DNA of 55,287 nucleotides, from contig MNCI01018418.1 in the NCBI GenBank assembly GCA_015680685.1, forward strand, positions 239,220 to 294,506, in the 5' to 3' direction. This document shows positions 20,661 through 30,889 of the stretch, piece by piece. This DNA comes from Gnetum montanum (lineage: Eukaryota > Streptophyta > Gnetopsida > Gnetales > Gnetaceae). A program made the translations under genes and the position numbers. Numbering within the stretch: the stretch's first letter is position 1; each line of letters opens with the position of its first letter. The notes below the pieces were generated by a model. It was given only the letters and a program-made list of their open reading frames with translations. It was not told the DNA's origin and searched no databases.

Positions 20661-22792
20661 CTGTGGAAAGGACCTTATATTATTTATGCAACTTTCCTTT
20701 AGGGACCATGATAATATACAAACTTGAGAACCCAAACAAGAAACTGTTGGTCAATGTGCAACAAACCAAACCTTTTCATGAGCTTAGGATAGCCAATACA
20801 CATGCTACCTCTGTTAGTGGACAACCTTGCTCACTATTTCAGATCTCCTCCTTCCAAATTAGTCATGGGGGAGATGGCTACCTATGCTAACTATTCTAGG
20901 CCCTCAGTTCTTTTTGAGTTTTTGTTTTACAAATTTTTTCAACTTTTCTTATTTTTTTTAACACCATCATTCATATTTTTACTATTTTTTTGATTACTTG
21001 ATTTACTTTTATTCATCATCCAATAAGTGCTCATGATGGTGGATTGAATTATCCCATATTGATTACTAATGTTTGGTTTTTACCTTTGAATTATGATGCT
21101 AATATTAAGGTATGGTTCTTTTGGTAAAATAGGTAATGAGTCCACACCATCCACTCATCCATACAACTCTATGGTCTCCTATAGCTTGGAACTATATAGT
21201 CTCCTTTTTCTAAGTAAAATTTTAATGAATTGGTGGCTGGGTACATTTCAAACCACTGAAAGACTCAAAGGATGAAAAATGTGTGACTTTAATTGGATTC
21301 AATGCATTTGTGCTGGCCATTCTCTTGGGTGCTTGGATGCTTTTTCTTGGATTTTTTGCCATTCTAACATTGTTCAAAAATCAAGAAGCTGAGTGAATAA
21401 AAATAAGTCTTTGCATGGTGTGGTTCTTATGCAAAAAAAAAAAGAAAAAGAGAAAAAGGTGAGAATTCAAAGCACAACCCTTAGACATAATAAAGAAATA
21501 TGGGCTACAAGCATTGGTTATGGAATTGGAAAGACATGTTACCCATGCTTGAAGGTTCGCTCTAACTAAGGCCCTTTCTCGCTTCCTACTTCTCCATCTC
21601 ACTCTCCTCGAAATGGTGGTGACTCTTTGTGGAAGTAATATTATTGCTTCAGGTGGATGGATTGGCCAAGCGTATTAATGCGAGGTCACTAAACATGGTT
21701 GGTTTGAGTCTGGATTTGGGATGAGTTCTACTAAGTTATCTTAACCATGAAATACACAAGGGGATTTACACAACCTTGTTCTTGGTATTCCATTCCATTC
21801 TCTCCTCTCCATCTTTCTCTCCATTTTTCCACCTTTTTGCTATTTCTATCATTAGTCTATTTCTAGATTGATGCATTTTTTTCTTTGGTGAATTCTTGTG
21901 GGTAAGTTTTTAACTCTTGCTTTCAAATAACATTCCTAGAGCCTACTGACTCTTTGGTTTGTGAGTTTGTCAGGGCATAAAAGGCATGAGCCTGCTTTAG
22001 GAAGGACCCCCTGGCATTCCTTTTTGATGCAATTGTTAACTTCTTGTCCTTAAACATTTCCTATAATCAATCATTTCTTGTTTCATCCCCATACATGGCA
22101 TCCATTTTATTGGTGTTGTCATTGTTATTTTTTCCTATCTTTCTTATTCCTCACATTTTCCCATCTTATAGCTACCGGAGGTTCACTCTTAGTCATGGGG
22201 GCCCTAGCACAAATTTTTCAATTTTTTTCATTCTACCATTTGCCTAACCCCTACACCTTGGGTAGTCACCAATGATAAATCTCCAAACTAGTTTCTACCA
22301 TAACCACAACTCAGCCAATGCGCTTCATATTGAGGCAAGGTATCAACTGCATTGTGGTTTATCTATCCTTGCTCATTTGTGATTGTGTTGTGTGTGCAGA
22401 TGGCAATCATACAAACAATGGACTGGGCTTAGAGGAAGTGCTCAAGATGTACTAGAATTGGAGCATTTACAAAAGGAACAAGTTTAGTGGCATGGATATG
22501 GATAAACAATGGAAGGCACAATCTTGACATTGGTGGCAACACGCTCCATATTCTTTCTCTCTCTCTTTTTCTCTTCAAGTTACCAAATAAAGGCTTGGAT
22601 TTCATTTATGTATGAGTGTTCACCATAATGGTCATGAACACTAATATTGTAATATGCTTATTGATTTGTTCACTGGGCACATTGAGTTTGACATCCCATT
22701 CCACCGTTAGTTGTTAGTTAGTGAATAATCCTATACCTTTCCAATATTTTGTAAGGAACTCGAGGATGATTTTTCATTCAGTTGTGGGGGTA
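20661..22792 (+). other. Unit B 3' region and PPT, no coding
   Basis: After the end of pol (about 20830) this untranslated region matches 14080-16133 of unit A. It ends CAGTTGTGGGGGTA, a likely PPT at 22781-22792, just before LTR C. No convincing gene is present. Open frames near 22044-22275 are T/C-rich artefacts. Confidence 0.7.
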
Positions 22793-23715
22793 TGATGAGA
22801 GTGATTACTCTACTGGTTTATTCTAATTATTAGAGAAATTACTCTAGTGTTTTATTCTAATTATTAGAGTAGTTACTCTAGCAGCTTATTCTAATTATTA
22901 GAGCAGTTACTCTAGCAATTTATTCTAATTATTAGATTAGTTGGTCCCAAGCCTATAAATACCGTGCCCAAGCACACAATTGAAAAAGAAAGTCTTTTAG
23001 TAGTCAAGTAGTGAAACTCTTGTAGTCTATTTGAGAGTTAGATTATTTTCCAAGTGCCTGCAGTAGGAGATCTAAGTGTGGATGGATCTTTATTCGAGCA
23101 TTATGTACCTGAGCACACCTTATGTACAACAATAAAGATGAGCTCTTTGATTCATCCTTGCAACACTTGAGATTTTTTTTCTTAAACATTTCTTTTATTT
23201 TATTTTCTTATGCATTTATTTTATTTTATTTTATACACTTTACATTTATGTTATTAGCATAGCAATTCATTTTGATCAATTAAGCAAATCATTAAATTAC
23301 ACTTAGTATGATCACTTCGAATGCATGTAACACTTGGTAACCCAGTAACGATTAGCATTTGGTAATCCTAGTAGTGTTGCATTGGTTTAGGATGTGTACA
23401 GCAAGTGAGAACAGATGCTAGTGTTAGGATTAGTTAGAACTTAGTTAATGATTAGTTAAGATAAATTAGTCAGTTATCTCTCTTCTCCCTTATTAGCATA
23501 GGACATAAAAATATAAAAGATATAAAAATCATATGCCTCAAGCTTACTTAACCATACAATCATGACAAATAAATAAGTTTGGTAAGACAATGATCAACCA
23601 ACCCATTCTTGTTCCACAAGGGTGCATAAGCACTTAGTCCTTGTAATTTGACCAGATCATGCGTGAAACGCTCATATTCGTATAGTTGAGCATAGGGGTA
23701 CCTCATCGCTCATCA
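22793..23715 (+). repeat. Athila-like LTR C (3' LTR, 923 bp)
   Basis: TGATGAGAGTG...ATCGCTCATCA. About four 34-bp repeat units (22797-22945), TATA box CTATAAATA at 22953-22961 and the remaining sequence closely parallel LTR A. Copia coding sequence resumes directly after it. Confidence 0.9.
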
Positions 23716-24330
23716 CTTGGTAAATGCTCATACCAAGGATCTACTTAACAAGATCCAAATCTTTCATAGCAAAATATTTGATAAGATCCCTCTTCAAATT
23801 GTTGATCTTTTGAACATCCTTGCCAATAATCAACATATCATCCACATAAAGTAGGAGGATAAGGAAGTTTCCATTTGCAAATTTCTTTAAAAACACACAA
23901 TGATCTATAGTAGTATTATTATAGTCATGCTCTATCATAAAAGAGTCAAACTTCCTATACCATTGTTGAAGTGCTTTCTTTAATCCATATAGACTTTTCT
24001 TTAGTCTACACACCATTTTTTATTTTCCTTTGACTTTAAACCTATCTGGTTGCTCCATATAGATCTCTTCCTCCAAATCACCATGGAGAAAGTCAACCTT
24101 CACATCCATTTGCTCAACCTCCAAGTTTAGACTTATTGCTAAACTCAAAATTGTTCTAATGAATTTCATCTTCACCACTAGTATGAATATTTCTCCAAAG
24201 CTAATGCCATTCTTTTGATTAAATCCTTTCACAACCAATCTTGCCTTATATCTTAGTTCATCTCCATCAACCTTTAGTTGATACATCCACTTGTTTTTTA
24301 GTGTTTTTCTTCCTTTTGGTAATTAGAAAT
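23716..24330 (-). pseudogene. Copia pol: reverse transcriptase core
   Basis: Minus-strand RT of the Tork-like element. In order: YKARLVVKGFNQKNGI, MKFIRTILSLAISLNLEVEQMD (motif A with QMDVKVDFLHG), LEEEIYMEQPDRF, a TAA at 24020-24022, VCRLKKSLYGLKKALQQWY, DHCVFLKKF and LLLYVDDMLIIG (motif C, Asp pair intact), then KYFAMKDLDLVK. The two open stretches, 24020-24286 and 23741-24016, share one frame. After ILGMSIYQ at 23716 the gene is interrupted by the Athila-like composite and resumes at 10541. Confidence 0.9.
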
Positions 24331-25480
24331 GGTACTTCTTGCTGATCTCCTCAATGGTACTTCAACTGCATCTTAACTCTGTTGTTGACCATCATCTATG
24401 GGAGCCTGAGTAACTTCTTGTTCATTTCCACCTTCATTCTATGGTTTAGGTGGAAGGATAGGATTGTGATTCATCTTATTACTTTGCTCTAGTTTTAGGA
24501 TCTCCTTGTTAATTTCTCTAATAAAATAATCTTTAAAGATTACAATATCTTAGCTTATGAATATTTTCTTTGTAATAGGATCAAATAGTCTATATCCAAA
24601 CTCATCATTTCCATATTCCAAAAAGATGCATTCCTTGGCTTTTCCATCCAGCTTAGATCTCTCTTCCTTTGGGATGTGCACAAGTGATCTACAACTAAAC
24701 ATTTTCAGATGATCATAGTAGACATCTTTATTATGTCATTCTCTCTTTGGAATATCTTAATCCATAGGAACTAAGCAAGAAAGATTAATCAAATCAACAA
24801 TTGTCTTCACCGCTTCTCCCTAAATTATTTTGGATAACTTTGCAAGTAACAACATGCCCCTGGACTTTTCCACAATAGTCTAGTTCATCCTTTTAGCTAG
24901 ACCTTTTAGCTTAGGAGTCTTTGTAGGAGTCTTCTAGTACTAGATACCATAACTCGTACAATACTCAGAGAGTGCTCCCAAGTATTCACCTCCATTTTCT
25001 GTCATGATATACTTCAATGTCTTTTCAGTATCTCTTTTGACACTAAAATGGAATTGCTTGAACACATCTATAACCTAGTCTTTCATTGTCAAGGTGTCTA
25101 ACCACACCTTTCTGGAGTGATCATCAATAAATGTGACAAACTAGTATGCCCCACCAAGTAATCTTGTTGGTAGAGGATCACAAATATTAGAATGCACCAG
25201 ATATAAAACATGCTTACTTCTATGTGGAAGTGAGCTTTTGAAGATGACTCTATGCTATTTTCTAGTCAAAAAATCTACACAACTCTTTAAATGTGTGCCT
25301 TTTATCTTTGAAAGTATATTCTTCTTAGCTAGGATATCTAGCCCCCTTTGGCTAATGTGGCCAAGCCTTTTATGCCATAGCTCTATTTTTGCTTCATCCT
25401 TTGCCACATTGATGGTGTCTCTGATGACATGTGCTTGCATCATGTATAGATAATGTTGCTTCTTTCCTCTAGCTACCACT
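24331..25480 (-). pseudogene. Copia pol: GAG-pre-integrase and integrase
   Basis: The start of the region is clear: ELWHKRLGHISQRGLDIL and LKSCVDFLTRK (25255-25479), the zinc-binding pre-integrase block of Tork-type elements. Downstream in the minus direction, ENGGEYLGALSEYC (about 24995-24955, the D-N-G-E region of the core), LKGLAKRMN, KAKECIFLEYGNDEFGYRLFDP and RRSARS (before the RT) follow in order with many stops. The integrase catalyses insertion of the cDNA. It is badly decayed. Confidence 0.8.
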
Positions 25481-25790
25481 AAGGAACCCTTGGAAATTTT
25501 CCAATGTCCTTATTTGAAGTTGTTCTGATAGCCATCATTATCCAGTTTCATCATAGATATCAATTTTAGTTTAATATTTGGAACATGTTTGACATTTCTT
25601 AGAATTATTTTACAACTAGTATATGTCCTGAAGAAAACATCTCCAATGCTGACTGCTTTGCTTGAATAATCATTTTCCATCTTTACTTCACCATAGTCTC
25701 CTTGAGTGTAGGATGAGAAGAAGTCTCTATTGGATGTCACATGAATAGAAGCACCACTATTAATTACCCAATCCATTTTCTACATTGCCA
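25481..25790 (-). pseudogene. Copia pol: aspartic protease (active-site Asp changed)
   Basis: The open stretch 25510-25776 reads DWVINSGASIHVTS, FFSSYTQGDYGEVKMEN, VSIGDVFF and ILRNVKHVPNIKLKLISM. The copia protease signature is W.(I/L)DSGAS.H; here the catalytic Asp is Asn. Otherwise the domain is well kept. It separates gag from mature enzymes. Confidence 0.85.
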
Positions 25791-26764
25791 AATTAATAGT
25801 ATTGGCATCACTCATGTCTCTAAGGATGTAAGCCTCCTAATTGACAACTAAAGCCTAATCTCCATCATTTCCATTTGGTTGCCACTACTCTCACTTCAAC
25901 TTTCTGCAATTCTTCTTCGTGTGCCCCTCTTTTCACAATGATAACATTCAATCTTCTTTTTGGATTTAGACTTGCTCCTAGCATTTCCATGTTTTTGTGG
26001 ATCTTTGCTTTGGTTCCTTCCCTAGATTTTTGTAACCAATGTCTCAAAACTAGAACTTGTGGAGGCCATCGTCTTTCTCCTAATTTCTTCATTTAGGAAA
26101 TTGCTTTTTATTTTCCTAAATGATATAACTCCATTTGGAGCTGAGTTTGTTATTGACACTCTAAGTGTCTCCCAACATTGTGGCAAGGAACCAAGAATTA
26201 TCAAACCCTGTAATTTTTCATTAAAGTTGATCTTCAAATCTACAAGTTGATTCATAATGCCTTGCATCTCATTGAGGTGGTTAGATATGGGAGTGCCTTC
26301 ATTTTACTTGGTCTTCATCAATTTTATTATCAAGTACATTTTATTTCCTCCCATCTTTCCAGCATACATCTCCTCTAACTTATCCCATAGACTTTTGACA
26401 AACTTTTTTGTGAAGACAAGATGATAAACATTATCATCCATCTAATGTTGAATATACCCTACAACTTGCCTATCCAACATTTGCCACTCCCCATCATCCA
26501 TTGCTGCTAGCTTTTACCAATGATAGGAGTGTAAAAATTTTACAATATAGAAGGTCTTCCATTTTCCCCTTCCATAACTGATAATTTTTAGAATTCAAAT
26601 AAATCATTATACTAGTATTTTTATCCATGCTACTGACTCCACTATTGTTGCTAGTTTTTTCCATAAAAACACATAGAAATACTCACAAATTTTACAACAA
26701 ATTCTACAAGCTATAATGTCAAGTTTCCATAGTGTCATTTTGCTATTTGTGATCTCCAACCTAC
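25791..26764 (-). pseudogene. Copia gag (nucleocapsid with broken zinc knuckle)
   Basis: Minus-strand gag. The UBN2-type part has MNQLVDLKINFNEKLQ, LILGSLPQCWETLRVSITNS and LNEEIRRKTMAS (26022-26267). After a frameshift the knuckle IECYHCEKRGTRRRIAES appears at about 25945-25890. It has two Cys, but the His and last Cys of CX2CX4HX4C are replaced. The N-terminal portion up to the PBS is badly decayed. Confidence 0.75.
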
Positions 26765-26777
26765 CACTTTGATACCA
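26765..26777 (-). other. Copia primer binding site, initiator tRNA-Met type
   Basis: On the minus strand, two bases after the 5' LTR (AC), TGGTATCAAAGTG appears. Plant copia elements normally have TGGTATCAGAGC complementary to initiator tRNA-Met. The location next to the LTR at 26780 is exactly as expected. Confidence 0.88.
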
Positions 26778-26779
26778 GT

Positions 26780-27473
26780 TGTTGGGACAAGGAGGGCACA
26801 ACACCATGAACTATCTTGTTTATTATTTTTTTCACTTGTGTGTTAAAACTAGTATATAACTAATAAATTAGACAATGGAAGTAAAGTGCAAAATAATAAC
26901 ATGCAATAATAGAAAGATTTGTGTGATTCACCATGGGCCAAACTCTAAATAAATATTCTTCTACTACTAAATAGTAGGAATATAAAAATATCTCTCTAGT
27001 CAATTACTAGAGGCCTAAAAAATTAACACACACTCTTAAGAAAAATATTCTTAGAATCACAAGGAGAAATCTCATACCCCTTTAGGAAAAATTCCTAGAA
27101 ACCCAAGCTCACAAGGCTTATTTATGTATCTCTTCCTTTGTTCTTTCTTTCTCACTTTGGTTGTTGGCTTCTGTTCTACCCTACACCAATTTGCCATTTC
27201 CCTTGGATTTATAGCCAAGGAAAATGCCCTATGTTGCCTAACTTAGGTAGCCTTTGATAAGGGCTGCCTAACTTAGTAGCCAACCTAGGCAGGTAATTTT
27301 GGCTACCTAACTTAGCAGCCAACATGGGTACCTAATTTTGGCTACCAAACTTAGTAGCTAACATGGGTGGCTAATTTTGGTTGGCTTAGCAAGCAACCTT
27401 CTTTCCCCTTCTTTTTATTTATTTATATCTTAATGTGTTATGGGCTTCATGTTGGGGAGACCCATGCACATCA
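26780..27473 (-). repeat. Copia 5' LTR (694 bp)
   Basis: Starts TGTTGGGACAAGG and ends CATGCACATCA on the plus strand, paired with 8988-9682. It contains the same 38-40-bp units at 27236-27400. It is followed by ATTTG, the partner of GTTTG at 8983-8987. Confidence 0.92.
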
Positions 27474-28039
27474 ATTTGTACACCTTAGTAAACATCCCTA
27501 AAATTGAAAAGTTTTTTTTTTTACTTTACATGTTATTTTTCTTGTTTACTAATTAGTGTAAAACATATAATATACTTTGATTTTTTTTCTTATTATTAAC
27601 ATTATTTTTTGGTTTTGAAATCCCTCCACCTTACCCCTTCCCCCAAATATAGACAATAATTTTCTTAATTTGTATGATGATCTAAGGATTAGCTTCTATA
27701 ATTTAAAGGTTTGAAATTTTATTAATCTTTAGGGTTTCATTAGTAAATTTAATTTATCCATAATTATTATTATTCTATGGAGGATTCTAAATTACCTCTT
27801 CTTCTATTGATACTAAAATTTCTACTTCTTCCATTAATACAAAAATATCTAATAATTCTCATAATGAAGATTTACAATCTAGTGAGCATAAATTTGTTAT
27901 ACTTCATTCTAATGATGTTGCAAATAAGATACCTAATTTTATTCTCTTTGATGATGTATATGAGTCATTAGTTTCTAATCTTACATCATAATATGTGTTC
28001 ATTTGAATTTTGGGTTGTCTACCTTATAATCAATATAAA
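27474..28039 (+). pseudogene. LINE 5' segment and ORF1 N-terminus
   Basis: 27474-27776 is AT-rich, with no coding, and may be a LINE leader. From 27777 a frame encodes SSIDTKISTSSINTKIS, then FILFDDVYESLVSNLTS with a stop near 27990. This resembles the N-terminus of the ORF1 copy at 7765-8010. The sequence then runs into chromovirus homology around 28040. Only the beginning of ORF1 is present. Confidence 0.5.
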
Positions 28040-29225
28040 TTATCATGGAAAATGTTAAAGATACTTAAGATTCCATATTACACATGATAAATGTCACCAC
28101 AATTCTTTTTAAGAAAAATATTTTTCCTAAAATCATAATTAGCAACACACACCTTTCCATTTTTAAATAATACTTCATCTTGAATACAATAGTCCCTCCA
28201 TTGGTCTATCCTGCTCAATAATTATTCTTAAAGGTTTTTCAATACTTTTCCATAATTTGAATCATGTTCATACAAATAAACAAAATCATCCATACCTTCA
28301 ACATGAGGCATGCTAAAAGTTACCACATGCACCCTAGTTAATTTATCAGTCATGACATTGGTTTTTACACTTTTGTGCTTAAGCACAAAATTAAATTCCT
28401 ATAACTATGCCATCCACTTCATATGCTTAGCACTCAACTTCTTTTGGGGATTTAGAAACTAGAGAGAATTATGATATGTCTGCAAGGTGAACTCCTTGGG
28501 AAATAAGTAATGCCTTAAATGCTTGATTGCTTGAATAATAACATACAACTCATTCTCATATATGTTATATTTCTTCCTTGTCTCATTCAACTTTTCCAAG
28601 AAAAAATCAACAAGCCTACCTTCTTGTTAAGGTACCTCATCAATGACAAGCCACTTGCATCCACCTCTACTTGAAAAAGCTTTTGAAAACCTAGAATTTC
28701 AAGTACTATTTCATTTCTTATCACCAATCTTATGAATGTAGCAAGTATACTCATGAGCCAAAATAGAATCATCAGCTACTCAAACAATCCATTTAATGTT
28801 TTAAAAGATGTTTTTCATTCATCACTAGTTTTGATTCGAATTTGATGATAATCACTTTTCAAACCAATTTTGCTAAAATTTACATTGGCAAGGATATCAA
28901 GGGTATCATCCATTAGTGAAATAGGAAACCTGTATCTCATTATTATCCTATTCACTGATTTAGAATCAATGCACATCCTTCATTCATCACTATTCTTCTT
29001 TGGCATAATCATTAGTAGAACCGCACAAGGTGAAATGGATTACCTCATGAAGCCATTTGCAGGTAACTCCTTTACTTACCTTTGTAATGTTTCCTATTGA
29101 TTTGATGCCATATGGTATGCTCTCTTATTTAAAATGGTAGCACTAGGAATGAAATCAATTTGAATCTATACATTCCTCATTGGTAGCAATCCATCTAATT
29201 CTCATTTGCATACCATATGAAATTA
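28040..29225 (-). pseudogene. Chromovirus-type gypsy pol fragment (RT, RNase H, start of integrase)
   Basis: Read on the minus strand from 29225 down: IDFIPSATILNKRAYHM, LPANGFMR-stop-SISPCAVLLIMMPKK, WRMCIDSKSVNRIIMRYRFP and LKSDYHQIRIKTSDEWKTSF. These are the fingers and palm of a chromovirus-like RT. NGLFE and ATFIRLV follow, and the text then jumps to FQKLFQVEVDASGLSL, the RNase H start. The motif C (YVDD) segment is therefore deleted, around 28700. Further on, VLFKNGKVCVANYDF (about 28180-28130) fits the integrase N-terminus. The Tat/Ogre element at 29231 separates this from its upstream part at 50757-51215. Confidence 0.8.
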
Positions 29226-29230
29226 CTCCT
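29226..29230. repeat. Target site duplication, left (CTCCT)
   Basis: CTCCT immediately before the 5' LTR. An identical CTCCT lies at 50752-50756 after the 3' LTR. Chromovirus coding text is continuous across the insertion point (VQSLKE then FHMVCK). Confidence 0.92.
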
Positions 29231-30843
29231 TGAAACACCATAAAAAAATTTGCATGTTATAGTCAATATTTATCATGTAGCTTTCACCCCATGAAACTTG
29301 AGGCAAAACTTCATTGCAAATGTGAAGATTGCAATACACAGTGGGAAATTTGACATTGCACTTTTAGGGCTGAAAAATGCCTCATAAGTAATCAAAGCCT
29401 CATTCCCCAAGTGAAAAAAGTCACCTAGTGTCTATATTTGGCCTTGAGTGGGGGGGGGGGGTGGTTCAAAAATGCTTTTGGAATACCAAAAAGGAAATTT
29501 GATGGGTTTTATTGGGGGGGAGGGAGGGGAGGGGGGAGGGTATACACTTTTTTATGCTAGAAACACATGCAATGGATAAATCTCACCTACCATCAACATT
29601 GAAGGATGGGGGTTTTGGAAACCTTCTCCTTCAGCATGGAGACTACATGAAAAATTTGGAAACCTTCCCCCCTTAGTGTGGAAGTTTCCCCCAACATGAA
29701 TTCTTCACCCCCAATGTTGAAAATTGCATCCCCCAACTTGGAAGCCACAAAAGCTAGATTTCAACACTTCATGCACTTCAACGTTGACTACCACTTCAAC
29801 AAGCATGGTGGAGAGCTCAACATGGAAGATTCATCTCCAATGTGGAAGGTGTTTCCTAGTTACTATTTATAGTAAATGGAATGGCCATGGGGGAAGGCAC
29901 TTACTATGTATAGTAACCCCTCAAAATTTGGCACCCATCTCACTTGAACAAGGTAAAAATTGGAAGTTAATTTGCAACCAGTTTTTAATCAATTTGCAAC
30001 CATTTTTTAGCAATTTTGTAGCCAAATCACAACCATTTTACAGCCCCATTCATGGTACAACACCTATAAAATCCAGCCTCAAACACCATTTATAGGTTCA
30101 GCACTTTTGCAATTACATAAACTTTGGCTATGGAGTAATTTTCAATAGGTTTCATTTTTTGACACTTGAATACATTTAACATACATACATTCTCAAAGAA
30201 ATAATTCCATACTACATCCATTCTCAAGAACTCAAGAGCTCTTGCAATCTCCCATGTTTGCATTCTCTTGAACCCTAACATGGAAGCACTATCACCTTAA
30301 GATTTGTGGATTTTTGGTGTCAACACTGCACTTATGGGATATCCAAACCCTAGCATAGAGTAATCTGCCATCCAAATTTTTCACTTTCCTCACCCTCCAG
30401 TAGTAGCCAACATTGTAGATTTGAGATTGTAACACCAAAAGCTTGATAGCATTGGGAGTGGTAGGAAATCTATATCATGAAGTTGATAGCATTAACTTCA
30501 ACGGACCCTAAATCCCCATCCAAGTGAACCCCCCTACTACTCATTCAGGCATCATTTGTACAAATTTCTCTAACTTATTCTTTATTTTTCTCAATAAAGG
30601 TTTTGTATGCAAACTATATTTGTTTATTTTTTATGCATTATTCAAATTTGTAATTAGTTTTTGCATTTCACTTCATTACACTATTTTGCAAACCCCCCAA
30701 GTCCCTGGTATATCTACTAGACTACCTAGGGCACCTTGAATCCCATTTTCTCATGGAGGTCCTAGGATTCATGGATTGAGGAACTGCTATGCACCAGATC
30801 TCTATTCAATTTTTTTTAGCAATTGAATTCTTTAGTTGCAACA
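29231..30843 (+). repeat. Tat-like 5' LTR (1613 bp)
   Basis: TGAAACACCA...TTGCAACA, matched by 49175-50751. TATA box TATAAAA lies at 30065-30071. Two short palindromes, TTACTATTTATAGTAA (29860-29875) and TTACTATGTATAGTAA (29901-29916), precede it. G-rich tracts lie at 29450-29461 and 29514-29540. Open frames inside it (29678-30095, 30524-30739) are not supported as genes. Confidence 0.92.
29450..29540. other. G-rich tracts with quadruplex potential in 5' LTR
   Basis: A run of 12 G (29450-29461) and a stretch of G-runs separated by single A (29514-29540: runs of 7, 3, 4, 6 and 3). The 3' LTR has only one shorter tract (about 49396-49410), so the second has been gained here or lost there. Confidence 0.8.
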
Positions 30844-30846
30844 ATT

Positions 30847-30869
30847 TTTCTTAGCACTAAAAGGAGGGC
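30847..30869 (+). other. Candidate primer binding site of Tat-like element
   Basis: Shortly after the 5' LTR, TTAGCACTAAAAGGAGGGCC resembles, with several G-to-A differences, PBS-proximal text of the TTGGCGCTAGAAGGAGGG kind that I recall from plant Tat elements. Position supports it; the tRNA was not identified. Confidence 0.45.
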
Positions 30870-30889
30870 CTTCACCCAAATTTTGTGAC

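Larger units (their letters stand above)
10542..23715 (+). mobile_element. Athila-like Ty3/gypsy composite with three LTRs, inserted in copia RT
   Basis: It starts TGATGAGAG and ends GCTCATCA, flanked by CCTAG (10537-10541) and CTTGG (23716-23720), a decayed 5-bp target duplication. Copia RT reading ends at 23716 (ILGMSIYQ) and resumes at 10541, which confirms both edges. Inside are LTR A, PBS, gag, protease, 3' region, LTR B, protease, RT, RNase H, integrase, 3' region and LTR C. A and C share a U3 of 34-bp repeats; B has a different U3. RT text (FMDDFSTYG, LNWQKSH, GIVLGHKTSYIGIEVD) and a tRNA-Asp type PBS fit Athila. The first unit lacks pol and the second lacks PBS and gag. Confidence 0.88.
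8988..27473 (-). mobile_element. Tork-like Ty1/copia retrotransposon, interrupted by a gypsy composite
   Basis: The two LTRs (8988-9682 and 26780-27473) both start TGTTGGG and end CACATCA as read on the plus strand. Flanking bases GTTTG (8983-8987) and ATTTG (27474-27478) form a 5-bp target duplication with one mismatch. On the minus strand the order is PBS, gag, protease, integrase, RT, RNase H, PPT, which is the copia order. RT and RNase H text is Tnt1/Tork-like. The pol is split by a gypsy composite at 10542-23715. Without it the element would be about 5.3 kb, a normal copia length. Confidence 0.9.
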
